A stretch of 64,000 bases of DNA from Novosphingobium sp. G106. Its GTDB lineage: Bacteria > Pseudomonadota > Alphaproteobacteria > Sphingomonadales > Sphingomonadaceae. The stretch covers positions 5,867,501-5,931,500 of the forward strand of contig NZ_JAHOOZ010000001.1 in NCBI RefSeq assembly GCF_019075875.1, written 5' to 3'. Both the position numbers and the translations under genes were made by a program. This document shows positions 1-8,999 of the stretch, in pieces (position 1 is the first letter of the stretch; the number at the start of each line of letters is the position of its first letter). Under the pieces are notes generated by a model. That model was given only the letters and a program-made list of their open reading frames with translations, did no database searches and was not told where the DNA came from.

Positions 1-906
1 TTCGGTATTGCCGAACGGATGGAAGAGGTGGGGCGCCAGGTGATCCGCCCGTTCATGCCCGACCAGCATCGCGCGTTCTATGCGCAGTTGCCCTTTGTCG
101 TCGCGGGAAGCGTCGATAGCGGCGGTGATGCCTGGGCGACGCTGCTGGCGGGTAGGCCGGGTTTCGTCTCCTCGCCTAGCCCGACGATTCTGGAGTTGCA
201 GGTCGGGCTAGACCCCGCCGATCCGGCGAGCGAAGGCCTTGGCGAAGGCGATGCCGTCGGTCTGCTGGGGATCGAACTCCACACCCGGCGCCGCAATCGA
301 GCGAACGGGGTGCTGCGCGGGTCAACTGCGGGGACGCTGCATTTCGAACTCGATCAGAGCTTCGGCAATTGCCCCAAGTACATTCAGCTTCGCGACTATA
401 TCTTCGTTCGTGATCCCGCCGAGCCCTTCGCCGGCGAGGTGCTCGAAAGCGCCGAGCTGGATGCTGCGGCGCGAGTCATGATCACCGCGGCCGATACCTT
501 CTTCGTCGCGTCCTATGCCGATGAAGGGGGGCGCCGCCAAGTCGATGTCTCGCACCGTGGCGGCCGGCCGGGCTTCGTCCGGATCGGCGACGACGGCACG
601 CTCACGATCCCGGATTTCTCGGGCAACATGTTCTTCTCGACGCTGGGCAACATCCTCGTCAACGGCAACGCCGGGCTCCTGTTCGTGGATTTCGAGACCG
701 GCGACCTGCTGCAATTGAGCGGGGATGCCGAAGTGATCCTGGACTCGCCCGAGATCGCCGAGCTGGCGGGCGCCGAGCGCCTGTGGAAGTTCCGCGCGCG
801 CCGCGTCGTGTGGCGGCCGGCGGCGCTGCCGCTGCGCTGGGAATTTCGCGAGGACGGTTGGTCGCCCTTTGCGCTACGAACCGGGGACTGGCCGCAGCAT
901 TCCTGA
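1..906 (+). CDS. Pyridoxamine 5'-phosphate oxidase family (flavin-binding split barrel) protein, 5' truncated
   Basis: The frame is open to the first base of the window, so the true start may lie upstream; the first visible ATG is at 19. The visible 295 residues hold two split-barrel halves: an N-terminal one around residues 25-115, and a C-terminal one around 150-245 containing the [10 protein letters not shown] and [19 protein letters not shown] stretches typical of PNPOx-like FMN-binding proteins. Such proteins reduce or bind flavin or act on small nucleophilic substrates, but the substrate cannot be read here. No signal peptide is visible, so it is probably cytosolic. A DUF1348 gene follows 31 nt downstream and may be cotranscribed. 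The family call is firm and the function is not. Confidence 0.8.
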   Translation, partial: FGIAERMEEVGRQVIRPFMPDQHRAFYAQLPFVVAGSVDSGGDAWATLLAGRPGFVSSPSPTILELQVGLDPADPASEGLGEGDAVGLLGIELHTRRRNRANGVLRGSTAGTLHFELDQSFGNCPKYIQLRDYIFVRDPAEPFAGEVLESAELDAAARVMITAADTFFVASYADEGGRRQVDVSHRGGRPGFVRIGDDGTLTIPDFSGNMFFSTLGNILVNGNAGLLFVDFETGDLLQLSGDAEVILDSPEIAELAGAERLWKFRARRVVWRPAALPLRWEFREDGWSPFALRTGDWPQHS

Positions 907-937
907 GTTTCGATCCGCACCGCCAAAGGAGTTCTCC

Positions 938-1402
938 ATGTCCCGTCCGCCCTTGCCACCGTTCGACGAGCAAAGCGCCATCGAGAAGGTCCGCCTAGCC
1001 GAGGATGGCTGGAACAGCCGCAATCCCACCAAGGTCACGTTGGCCTACAGCGCCGACAGCCGCTGGCGCAATCGCGCCGAATTCTTCACCGGACGCGCGG
1101 AAATCGAGGCCTTCCTGACGCGCAAGTGGAACCGCGAACTCGACTACCGGCTGATCAAGGAGCTCTGGGCTTACGCCGGCAACCGCATCGCGGTGCGCTA
1201 TGCCTACGAATACCATGACGACAGCGGCCAATGGTTCCGCGCCTATGGCAACGAGAATTGGGAATTCGACGATGACGGGCTGATGCGCGCGCGTCATAGC
1301 AGCATCAACGAGCAGCCTATCGCCGAAGCCGACCGCAAGTTCCACTGGCCGCTCGGCCGCCGGCCGGACGATCACCCCGGGCTCAGCCATTTCGGCTTCT
1401 GA
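938..1402 (+). CDS. DUF1348 / NTF2-like SnoaL-fold protein
   Basis: A 154-residue protein. The ATG at 938 is preceded by AAAGGAG at 925-931, which decides the start over an upstream in-frame codon at 869. The family signature is clear: [20 protein letters not shown] near the N terminus, then [13 protein letters not shown], and ending in [19 protein letters not shown]. These match the DUF1348 branch of the NTF2/SnoaL fold, which forms a cone-shaped ligand pocket. No reaction is established for the family; some members sit near catabolic or stress genes. It lies between a flavin-reductase-like gene and a LysR regulator on the same strand. Confidence 0.88.
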   Translation: MSRPPLPPFDEQSAIEKVRLAEDGWNSRNPTKVTLAYSADSRWRNRAEFFTGRAEIEAFLTRKWNRELDYRLIKELWAYAGNRIAVRYAYEYHDDSGQWFRAYGNENWEFDDDGLMRARHSSINEQPIAEADRKFHWPLGRRPDDHPGLSHFGF

Positions 1403-1493
1403 GGTTTGGTCGCGCCCGGCTACTTTTGCGCCCGGATTTCTGTACAGAACTTCCGGGTGGACGATCCGGACGCGCCCCCGAGGAAAGCAAGCG

Positions 1494-2384
1494 ATGGACC
1501 GCTGGCAAGCCATGCGCATCTTCGTGAAGGTCGCCGATACGGCGAGCTTTTCCGAAGCCGCGCGCCAGCTGAACATGAGTGCGCCCGCCGTGACCCGCGC
1601 GGTCGCGGCGCTCGAGGATGTCATCGGCGCGCGGCTGTTCGTGCGGACCACGCGCTCGGTAAAGCTGACCGAAGCAGGCAGCCGATATCTCGAGGATTGC
1701 CGCCGCATCCTGGCCGACATTGCCGAGGCCGAGGCCTTTGCTGCCGGTTCCTATGCCAAGCCTTCGGGGACGCTGAGCGTGACTGCGGCGACGCTTTTCG
1801 GGAAGATCTACGTGCTCCCGGTCATGCTCGAATATCTCGACGCGCATCCGGCTATGGACGGGCGCGCCTTTCTGGTCGATCGCCAGGTGAACATCGTCGA
1901 GGAGGGCATCGACGTCGCGGTCCGCATCGGCCACCTGGCGGATTCGGGTTTCACCGCCATCAAGGTCGGCTCGGTGCGGCGGGTGGTTTGCGGATCACCG
2001 GCCTATTTCGAACGACACGAGGTGCCGAGAGTGCCGAGCGACCTCAAGGACCACCGCATCGCGGCTTCGACCGGAGCCTGGGCTTCTCCCGAATGGCGCT
2101 TCGCCCGCGATCAGCGGGTGACGGTTCATCCCGGCCTGCAATGCAACACCAACGAAGCGGTGATCGCCGCCGCCGAAGCGGGGTGGGGGCTGACGCGAGT
2201 GCTGAACTATCAGATCGGTCCGGCCCTGCTTGCAGGCACGTTGCAGATCGTCCTCGCGGACCACGAGGAACCGCCGCTGCCCATCCATGTGCTTTACGCG
2301 GAGGGTCGTCATGCGCCGGCCAAGGTCCGCGCATTCGTGGACCTGGCCGTGGAGCGGCTGCGGGCAAATCGCCTTCTGAACTGA
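1494..2384 (+). CDS. LysR-family transcriptional regulator
   Basis: 296 residues, the usual LysR length. The N-terminal winged helix-turn-helix (about residues 1-60) has the typical FVKVADTASFSEAARQLNMS recognition region, followed by RAVAALEDVIGARLF. The rest is a periplasmic-binding-protein-like effector domain (about 90-290). A GAGGAAAG ribosome-binding stretch precedes the ATG. It ends 3 nt from the stop of a convergent MFS transporter, so its target is more likely upstream or elsewhere. LysR regulators usually activate a neighbouring catabolic operon in response to a pathway metabolite. The inducer is unknown. Confidence 0.93.
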   Translation: MDRWQAMRIFVKVADTASFSEAARQLNMSAPAVTRAVAALEDVIGARLFVRTTRSVKLTEAGSRYLEDCRRILADIAEAEAFAAGSYAKPSGTLSVTAATLFGKIYVLPVMLEYLDAHPAMDGRAFLVDRQVNIVEEGIDVAVRIGHLADSGFTAIKVGSVRRVVCGSPAYFERHEVPRVPSDLKDHRIAASTGAWASPEWRFARDQRVTVHPGLQCNTNEAVIAAAEAGWGLTRVLNYQIGPALLAGTLQIVLADHEEPPLPIHVLYAEGRHAPAKVRAFVDLAVERLRANRLLN

Positions 2385-2387
2385 GCT

Positions 2388-3626
2388 CTAGGACAGAGAA
2401 GCTTCCCTCGGGCGGGCGACGAAGCGTGTTGCCAGCAGCAGCGCCGCCGCAACCAGGCCGATGAAGAAGAAAGACAATAGCATCAGATCGTAGCCGCCGG
2501 TCCGGTCGAACACCTCACCGCCGAAACGCACGGCGATGGCGCTGACGAAAGTCGACATGAAGCTCGCCGTGCCGATGGCGATGCCGAACGAGGCGGTCCC
2601 GAAATATTCGGCGATCAGCGCCATGAAGCCGGGAGAGGTCATGCCGCCCGTCAGCCCGATGAGGCCGGCGCAGGCTAGGATAGGGACATAGCCGTGGACG
2701 ACCAGCAGTCCGGCATTGGCGGTGCCGATAATCGCTGCCATCGCGGCGAAAATGATGACCTGGTCGAAGCGGTCGCCGACCCAGGCGAAGATGAGTGCGC
2801 CGATCACTGCGCAGATGCCGTAGGCGGACATCAGGCTCGCGGCCTGGGTGGTGGAGAAGCCCTCACCCTGGGCGAGCGGGACCAGCGAGACGATATCCGT
2901 CGTCAGGATCGCGAAGACCAGGGCGCAGCCGATGGCGATCGTCCAGAACTTCGGCTGACGCAGCAACTGGCCGATCGTGAGCACCGCACCTGCCGGGCCC
3001 TCGCCCTCGGTCTGCATCGTTGACGCGTGCGCTGCGCCAGGTTCCTTGTCGCCGGGCCCGGGCAGATTGCGGACAAGCACCGCCATGCCCGCGATCAGCA
3101 ATCCGCTGGCCACGCCCAGCACGACGAGCGTCTGCCGCCAGCCCATCGCCTCGATCATGGCTCCCACCAGCGGCGTGACGACGACGGGTCCGATCGAAAT
3201 GCCGATGGTCGAGATGGCGAGCGCTCGCCCGCGGTGGACCGTGAACCAGCGCGAGACCAGCGCCGGAGAGGTCAGCGTACCGCAGCCAACGACCGCCGCG
3301 CCCAGCGGCAGCGCGATCACCACGGCGCTGAGCAGCGGGCTGGTCGAAAGCCCCAGGATTGCCAGGCTGCCGCCGAAGACGAGCCCGCTGATCATCATGA
3401 TCGGCCGAGCAGGGAAGCGGTCGATCATCCGGCCGAGGAAGGGGGAAACGACAGCCATGCCGAGATTGAGCAGGATCGCGCCCGTATTCATCTCGGCGCG
3501 GGTCAGGCCGAAGGCTTCCGAGACCGGCAGCACGAACAGTCCATAGGACTGCATCGACGCGCCGATCACCAGTGCGAAGGTGACGACGGTTATCGCGACG
3601 ATGAACCAGCCGTAGTAGATGCGCAT
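2388..3626 (-). CDS. MFS transporter, monocarboxylate/oxalate-formate antiporter-like
   Basis: 412 residues with about twelve hydrophobic segments. The N terminus has the YYGWFIVAITVVTFALV opening followed by SYGLFVLPVSEAFGL, typical of the monocarboxylate-transporter-like branch of the major facilitator superfamily. The intracellular loop GRMIDRFPARPIM corresponds to the MFS motif-A region. A hydrophilic linker of about 30 residues near residue 200 separates the two six-helix halves. It acts in the inner membrane, probably on a small organic acid, but the substrate is not readable. It is convergent with the LysR gene, 3 nt apart. Confidence 0.88.
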   Translation of the reverse strand: MRIYYGWFIVAITVVTFALVIGASMQSYGLFVLPVSEAFGLTRAEMNTGAILLNLGMAVVSPFLGRMIDRFPARPIMMISGLVFGGSLAILGLSTSPLLSAVVIALPLGAAVVGCGTLTSPALVSRWFTVHRGRALAISTIGISIGPVVVTPLVGAMIEAMGWRQTLVVLGVASGLLIAGMAVLVRNLPGPGDKEPGAAHASTMQTEGEGPAGAVLTIGQLLRQPKFWTIAIGCALVFAILTTDIVSLVPLAQGEGFSTTQAASLMSAYGICAVIGALIFAWVGDRFDQVIIFAAMAAIIGTANAGLLVVHGYVPILACAGLIGLTGGMTSPGFMALIAEYFGTASFGIAIGTASFMSTFVSAIAVRFGGEVFDRTGGYDLMLLSFFFIGLVAAALLLATRFVARPREASLS

Positions 3627-3750
3627 GCCTTCTCTCCCCGCCGCTTTTTGCGGTCTGCGCCGGCTATGGCGGGAAGGGATGGCAGTGGAAAGACTTCAAA
3701 TGGTTGCCGCGCGTTTTCCTCTCGGAGGAATCTCCGGTCAGGCTACCGGT

Positions 3751-4005
3751 TCAAACCCACCGACGGCCGCGTACCAAGCCCACGATCAGCAGGAGAATTA
3801 TGGCGCCGACAACCGAGTAAACCACCGACATCAGCGTGATCGCGCCGGTGAGGAACGATGCGCCGCCGCCGAAAAGCCATCCGGCGACAAGCGCGCCCAG
3901 AATGCCCACGACCATGTCGAAGATGAAGCCGCCGCCGGTGCCGGTGACAACGCTCGCCAGCCAGCCGACGAGCATGCCGACAAGAAGTATGATGAGAAGG
4001 CTCAT
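3751..4005 (-). CDS. GlsB/YeaQ/YmgE-family stress-response membrane protein
   Basis: 84 residues from the ATG at 4005, which follows the ribosome-binding stretch AAGGAGAC; longer in-frame starts would add a non-hydrophobic leader. It is almost entirely hydrophobic with three likely membrane helices and Gly-rich stretches (GWLASVVTGTGGGFIFDMVV, GILGALVAGWLFGG), the hallmark of transglycosylase-associated/GlsB proteins. Family members are small inner-membrane proteins linked to general stress and acid tolerance; the molecular activity is unknown. An EcfG-like promoter lies 22-46 nt upstream of the start. Confidence 0.88.
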   Translation of the reverse strand: MSLLIILLVGMLVGWLASVVTGTGGGFIFDMVVGILGALVAGWLFGGGASFLTGAITLMSVVYSVVGAIILLLIVGLVRGRRWV

Positions 4006-4026
4006 GTTTTGTCTCCTTGGCCAAGA

Positions 4027-4051
4027 GACGCTTGGGACCCCGCCTTGTTCC
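4027..4051 (-). promoter_or_regulatory. EcfG-like general-stress promoter of the GlsB gene
   Basis: Read on the minus strand, GGAAC (4051-4047) is followed after exactly 16 nt by CGTC (4030-4027). The alphaproteobacterial sigma-EcfG consensus is GGAAC-N16/17-cGTT, so one base of the -10 element differs. It sits directly upstream of a gene whose family is stress-induced. Functionality is inferred. Confidence 0.45.
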
Positions 4052-4094
4052 GGGTCCGCGCTCGGAGTCTGTCCAGACAGTTGACCGGGTAGAC

Positions 4095-4106
4095 GCACAT
4101 ATGTGC
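4095..4106. promoter_or_regulatory. Perfect 12-bp palindrome GCACATATGTGC
   Basis: A perfect dyad in the divergent intergenic region between the GlsB gene (start 4005) and the dioxygenase operon (start 4246). Twelve-base palindromes of this shape are common operators for dimeric regulators, but no cognate regulator is identified. Confidence 0.3.
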
Positions 4107-4245
4107 TAAATCCCGCCGCTTAGCCCTATTGGCTGCACTTCCAAGCGCTTGTTCGCTTAGCATCGCCCAGCGTTGTCCCGAACCCGAGCCAATCGGGCGG
4201 AGACGGCGATCGCCGCCGGACCACGGCGCGAGAGGGAGAATATCG

Positions 4246-5091
4246 ATGTCGAATAGCGCCGTTCTGGTGAAACCGCTCGAAGTCGTGCCGCTGCAGCCGG
4301 CGATCGGCGCCGTGGTCGAGAACGTCGACCTGCGCCGTCCGCAGAGCGAGGACGAGAAGCAGGTGCTGCGCGACGCGCTGTTGAAGCACGGCGTCATCTT
4401 CCTGCGCGAGCAGGCGATCGACGAGGACCAGTTCATCGCGCTCGGCCAGGTGTTCGGCAAGGTGCCGGGGTTTGACGACGATCCGGACAAGCCGCGCGTC
4501 GGCTATCAGCAGTCGATTGGCGGCGCAAAGGACCAGGCGGCCAACGTCTGGCACAGCGACGGCTGCTATCTGCCGGTCCCGCCTGCGCTGACGATCCTGC
4601 GCGCGGTCCAGGCCTCGCCCTTTGGCGGGGATACCTGCTTCTCTTCGGCGGTCGCGGCCTATGCCGGGCTGTCCGAGGTGATGCAGCAGCGGATCGCCAA
4701 GCTGCGCTATCGCTCGAGCTTCGCTTTCATCATCAGCCGCTATCCGCGCTTCACCGATCCCAAGATCCTCGAGGAACAGGCCAGGCGCTATCCCGAGGTC
4801 GAGCAGCCGGTGGTGCGCATACACCCCGAGACCGGCGCGAAAGTGCTCTACACCAACGACAGCCAGACGATCGACATCGTCGGGCTCGACAAGGCCGAAA
4901 GCGCCGCATTGCTTCGCGATCTCTCCGACGAGATCAAGCGTCCCGAATACCAGGTGCGCTGGAAGTGGAGCGATGGCGACATCGCGGTCTGGGACAACCG
5001 CGCGGTGCAGCACTACGGCGTGCCCGATCACACGGGTGATCGCCGCATGGCGCGCGTTTCGGTCGAAGGCCAGGCTGTGATCGGCGCCTGA
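4246..5091 (+). CDS. TauD/TfdA-family Fe(II)/2-oxoglutarate dioxygenase
   Basis: 281 residues from the ATG at 4246, preceded by AGAGGGAGAA. The Fe(II) facial triad is visible: the H-x-D pair in VWHSDGCYLP (about residue 104) and the distal His in NRAVQHYGVPDH (about 250). The 2-oxoglutarate-binding Arg is in the C-terminal RRMARVSVEG. Family members hydroxylate taurine, 2,4-D, alkyl sulfates or other carboxylate-bearing substrates, releasing succinate and CO2. The downstream MFS transporter starts 1 nt after this stop and a TonB-dependent receptor follows, so the three probably take up and oxidise one compound. The substrate is unknown. Confidence 0.92.
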   Translation: MSNSAVLVKPLEVVPLQPAIGAVVENVDLRRPQSEDEKQVLRDALLKHGVIFLREQAIDEDQFIALGQVFGKVPGFDDDPDKPRVGYQQSIGGAKDQAANVWHSDGCYLPVPPALTILRAVQASPFGGDTCFSSAVAAYAGLSEVMQQRIAKLRYRSSFAFIISRYPRFTDPKILEEQARRYPEVEQPVVRIHPETGAKVLYTNDSQTIDIVGLDKAESAALLRDLSDEIKRPEYQVRWKWSDGDIAVWDNRAVQHYGVPDHTGDRRMARVSVEGQAVIGA

Positions 5092-5092
5092 C

Positions 5093-6394
5093 ATGCTGAA
5101 TCTCAACCCGGTTACGCGACGCGAATGGCGGCTCGGCTGGCCATCGGTCTGCGCCGGCCTGTTCGGCGCCGCGGCCTCGCAGATCCAGTTCGCCACCATG
5201 GGCGTCTTCCTCAAGCCGATCGCGCAGAGTACCGGCTGGAGCAACAGCACGATCACTTTCGGCATCTTCATCTGCGCCGTCATTTCGGTGCCGGGATCGC
5301 CTTTCGCGGGCTGGCTGGCGCAGCGTTACGGGCTCACGCGGATCATCCTGCCGGGCCTGCCGCTGTTCCTTCTGGCTTTCGCCGGGCTAGGCCTGTTCTC
5401 GCACAGCCAGGCGCAATGGATCTTCGGCTGGAGCCTGCTCGCGGTGGTCGGCGTGCTGGTGAAGAGCAACCTGTGGATGCTCTGGGTCGCGCAGAAGTTC
5501 GATGCGGCGCGCGGCATGGCTTTCGCGCTGGTCATGGCGGGATCGGGCGTGCTGGCGATCTTCGTGCCGATCCTGACGCAGCTCTCGGTCGAGAACTTCG
5601 GCTGGCGCGCGACCTTTCCGATCCTCGCCGGCGTGCTGGGCCTTATTGCCATAACTGCCTGCGTGCTGGGCCTGCGGGCCTGTCCGCCGACGCCGGGCAC
5701 GAAACAAGTCTCGTTCGATGAAGGCGCGGCGATGCCCAAGGGCCTGTCGATCCAGCAGGCCGCGCGGATGCGCGCCTTCTGGATGATCGCGCTGATCGCT
5801 TTCCTGATCGGCGTCGGGCTAGCCTCGATGCAGGTCCATCTCGTGCCGATGTTCGGCGAGAAGGGTCTCGACGCGCGTACCGCAGCGGTCTTGGCCGGCC
5901 TGTTCGGCGCAGCGGCGCTGGCGGGACGGATCGTCGGCGGCGCACTGCTCGATCGCTATTCGGCCAAGGTGATCGGCATGATCAGCCTGCTGCTGCCCGC
6001 GCTGGCCTGCGTGATCTACTATCTCCTGCCGATCAGCCCGGTCGCGGGCGGCCTCATTGCGATCCTGTTCGGTGTCGGCGTTGGGGCCGAGGGCGATGTG
6101 CTCGGCTACATCACCGCCAAGTTCTTCGGCGTGCACAGCTTCGGCGCGATCTTCGGGATCGTTTCCGGCGTCTTCTCGCTCGGTGCGGGCGCCGGGCCCT
6201 GGTTCATGGCGCTGCTGCTCGACAAGTTCGGTTCCTATGCGGTGGTCGTGCCGATCCTGTTCGTCGCTCTGCTGGTCTGCGCCGGGCTGTTCCTGGCGCT
6301 GGGCGACTATCCCGACTTCGACGGCGAAAGCTCCGCCGCGAGGCCGCACCGGCCCGGGCATTCAGGCCCGCTGCCCGTGGAGCAGGCGGGCTGA
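5093..6394 (+). CDS. MFS transporter in dioxygenase operon
   Basis: 433 residues, twelve hydrophobic segments, starting 1 nt after the dioxygenase stop, so the two are almost certainly translationally coupled. The region around residues 65-80 (SPFAGWLAQRYGLTRIILPG) is the MFS motif A between helices 2 and 3. The second half begins near residue 215 after a short hydrophilic linker. It resembles oxalate/formate or aromatic-acid MFS carriers. It should sit in the inner membrane and move the substrate, or a product, of the dioxygenase; specificity is inferred only from context. Confidence 0.88.
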   Translation: MLNLNPVTRREWRLGWPSVCAGLFGAAASQIQFATMGVFLKPIAQSTGWSNSTITFGIFICAVISVPGSPFAGWLAQRYGLTRIILPGLPLFLLAFAGLGLFSHSQAQWIFGWSLLAVVGVLVKSNLWMLWVAQKFDAARGMAFALVMAGSGVLAIFVPILTQLSVENFGWRATFPILAGVLGLIAITACVLGLRACPPTPGTKQVSFDEGAAMPKGLSIQQAARMRAFWMIALIAFLIGVGLASMQVHLVPMFGEKGLDARTAAVLAGLFGAAALAGRIVGGALLDRYSAKVIGMISLLLPALACVIYYLLPISPVAGGLIAILFGVGVGAEGDVLGYITAKFFGVHSFGAIFGIVSGVFSLGAGAGPWFMALLLDKFGSYAVVVPILFVALLVCAGLFLALGDYPDFDGESSAARPHRPGHSGPLPVEQAG

Positions 6395-6438
6395 CTAAGA
6401 CCATCCATCGATAACAAACAAAAGTGGGGGAGACTGAG

Positions 6439-8922
6439 ATGAACCATTCCATGCGCAAGGCGGCGCTCTATCTGAGCGGAGCGCTCTGCATCGTGTCGGC
6501 GGCGCCGGCCTTTGCCCAGAGCGCCGACGGGGAGGCTGGCGGCAGCGACATCATCGTCACCGCCCGCCGCCAGGAAGAGCGGCTGCAGGACGTGCCGATC
6601 TCGATTACCGTGTTCAGCCAGCAGCAGATCAGCGACCGCAATATCGTCACGGCCACCGACCTCGGCACCTACACACCTTCGCTGTCGGTCAACCAGCGCT
6701 TCGGGCCGGAGAAATCGTCGTTCGCGCTGCGCGGCTTCGTGCAGGAGAACGGCACTTCGGCATCGGTTGGCGTCTACTTCGCGGACGTCGTCGCGCCGCG
6801 TGTCCAGGCCGGTACGACTTCGGGCAATACCGCGCCGACCGGCTCGTTCATGGACCTGCAGAACGTGCAGGTGCTCAAGGGGCCGCAGGGCACGTTGTTC
6901 GGCCGCAATACCACTGGCGGCGCAGTGCTGCTCGTGCCGCACAAGCCCACCGACAAGCTCGAAGGCTCGATCGAGGGATCGGCCGGCAACTATGACATGT
7001 GGCGCCTTCAGGGCGTGCTCAACATCCCGCTGGCCGACACGTTCAAGGTCCGTCTGGCGGTCGATCGCAACAAGCGCGACGGCTACATGAAGAACCATTC
7101 GGGCATCGGGCCCGACAGCTACAACGACCTCAACTATTTCGCCGGTCGCCTCAGCATCGTAGCCGACCTGACGCCCGAGCTCGAAAACTACACGATCGCG
7201 ACCTACAGCCATTCGTTCTCGCGGGGCTACGGCGCACGCCTCGTTGCCTGCGACCGGCGCTTCACGCCCGGCTTCCTGGTGACCAATCCGGCGCAGATCT
7301 CCCAGGCGATCATGGGTTCCGCGGCCTGCGCCCAACTCGATCGCCAGAGCGCACGCGGCGACGGACCGCTCGACATCGAGGTCGACAACGCCAATCCCTA
7401 TCTCGACATCCATCACTGGCAGGTGATCAACACGACGACCTGGCAGGCGACCGACAATATTCGCATCAAGAACATCGTCAGCTACCAGGAGTATCGCGAG
7501 CGGGCGAGCTTCAGCCTCAACGGCGATAACTTCTCGGTCACCAATCCGGCGCCGCGGATCGCGCCTGGACTGCCCCTGCCACCCCAGACCGCAGGGGCCA
7601 AGTTCCAGTACGTGCTGATCAACCCGGCGCCGAACAACGACCTTGCGGCGGAGTCTACCTTTACCGAGGAACTCCAGATCCAGGGCGAAACGCCCGACGG
7701 GCGCTTCAACTGGCAGATCGGCGGCTATCTCGAGATGGCGCGTCCGATGGGCTTCAACGCCGCCTATTCGGCGGGCCTGCTCAACTGCTCGGTGCCCGAA
7801 CAGCTTTCGACCTGCACCAACCCGCTCGGCCTCGGCTCGATGCAGAATTCGGCGACCAAGTTCTGGTACGACAACAAGGGGCTCTACGGGCAGGGAACCT
7901 TCAAGCTCACCGAGCAGCTCAGTCTGACGGGGGGCATCCGCTACACGATGGACAAGGTCCGTGCGCTTGGCCAGTCGACCCGCATCCGGCTGCCCAACAC
8001 CCGCACCTGCAATGATACCGTGCGCTTCGGCAATCTGGTGGTGCAGAACGCCGAGCAGTGCGCCGTGCTCTTCCGCCAGGAATCGAACAAGCCGACCTGG
8101 CTGATCGATCTCGACTACAAGCCTAGCGACGACATTCTGCTCTATGCCAAATGGGCGCGCGGCTATCGCGAGGGCGGCATCAATATCACCAACATCGGTT
8201 TCGAGGTGTGGAAGCCCGAGCAGGTGGACCTCTACGAGGTCGGCGCCAAGACCAGCTTCCGCGGCGCCGTGCCCGGCTATTTCAACGTCGCCGCCTTCTA
8301 CAACGACTTCCGCAACCAGCAGATCGTCGCCAACGGCATTTCCAATGTCGCGGGTTTCAACGGTTCGGCGCCGATCATCAATGCGGGCAAGTCGCGCATT
8401 CAGGGTATCGAGGCTGACGCTTCGGCGACCCTGTTGGGCGCGCTGCGTTTGGATCTCGGCTATACCTTCCTCGATACCAAGGTGAAGTCGATCACCGTGC
8501 CGCCGATCCCGGCGGGCGCGCCCTATTCGGCGCTGATCCCTTCGGCCTCGGTCGGCGATCCGCTGCCGCTGTCGCCCAAGCACCGGGTCTCGCTGACGGG
8601 GACCTACACGCTGCCGGTGCCCGAGAGCGTGGGCCAGGTCTCGCTGGGCGCGACCTATGTCTACACCGCCAAGCAGGCCTTCACCAAGGCGACCCTGCCG
8701 CAGTACTGGGACCTGCCGGCGACCAATATCGTCAACCTCAACGTCAACTGGGACAACGTCATGGGACAGCCCGTCGACGTCGCTTTCTTCGTCACCAACC
8801 TGACCAACAATATTTCCCAGGTCGCGGTGGGCACCTCCTACAACTCCGCCGGTTTCGAGAGCCTGCTCTATGCGCCGCCGCGGATGTGGGGCTTCCGGCT
8901 GAAGTACCGCTTCAGCGAATAA
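6439..8922 (+). CDS. TonB-dependent outer-membrane receptor
   Basis: 827 residues from the ATG at 6439, which follows GGGGGAG and begins a signal peptide (basic MRK, hydrophobic ALYLSGALCIVSAAPAFA, cleavage near AQS). The plug domain (about 30-150) contains the TonB-box-like IIVTARRQEERLQDVPISI, then DLQNVQVLKGPQGTLFGRNT, the signature of the plug. The rest is a 22-strand barrel ending in the aromatic LKYRFSE. It imports a large or scarce substrate using TonB energy. It lies 44 nt downstream of the MFS gene in the dioxygenase operon, and a strong terminator follows. Confidence 0.93.
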   Translation: MNHSMRKAALYLSGALCIVSAAPAFAQSADGEAGGSDIIVTARRQEERLQDVPISITVFSQQQISDRNIVTATDLGTYTPSLSVNQRFGPEKSSFALRGFVQENGTSASVGVYFADVVAPRVQAGTTSGNTAPTGSFMDLQNVQVLKGPQGTLFGRNTTGGAVLLVPHKPTDKLEGSIEGSAGNYDMWRLQGVLNIPLADTFKVRLAVDRNKRDGYMKNHSGIGPDSYNDLNYFAGRLSIVADLTPELENYTIATYSHSFSRGYGARLVACDRRFTPGFLVTNPAQISQAIMGSAACAQLDRQSARGDGPLDIEVDNANPYLDIHHWQVINTTTWQATDNIRIKNIVSYQEYRERASFSLNGDNFSVTNPAPRIAPGLPLPPQTAGAKFQYVLINPAPNNDLAAESTFTEELQIQGETPDGRFNWQIGGYLEMARPMGFNAAYSAGLLNCSVPEQLSTCTNPLGLGSMQNSATKFWYDNKGLYGQGTFKLTEQLSLTGGIRYTMDKVRALGQSTRIRLPNTRTCNDTVRFGNLVVQNAEQCAVLFRQESNKPTWLIDLDYKPSDDILLYAKWARGYREGGINITNIGFEVWKPEQVDLYEVGAKTSFRGAVPGYFNVAAFYNDFRNQQIVANGISNVAGFNGSAPIINAGKSRIQGIEADASATLLGALRLDLGYTFLDTKVKSITVPPIPAGAPYSALIPSASVGDPLPLSPKHRVSLTGTYTLPVPESVGQVSLGATYVYTAKQAFTKATLPQYWDLPATNIVNLNVNWDNVMGQPVDVAFFVTNLTNNISQVAVGTSYNSAGFESLLYAPPRMWGFRLKYRFSE

Positions 8923-8940
8923 GCCTTTTCAGTATCAACG

Positions 8941-8980
8941 AAAAAGCGGCCGCGGAGTGATCCGCGGCCGCTCTCTTTTT
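8941..8980. terminator. Bidirectional Rho-independent terminator
   Basis: A 12-bp perfect stem (AGCGGCCGCGGA, 8945-8956), loop GTGA, and matching arm to 8972, flanked by AAAAA on the left and CTCTTTTT on the right. It can end transcription of both the receptor (+) and the convergent amidohydrolase (-). Confidence 0.9.
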
Positions 8981-8999
8981 GCCCCCCCGGGCGATACGC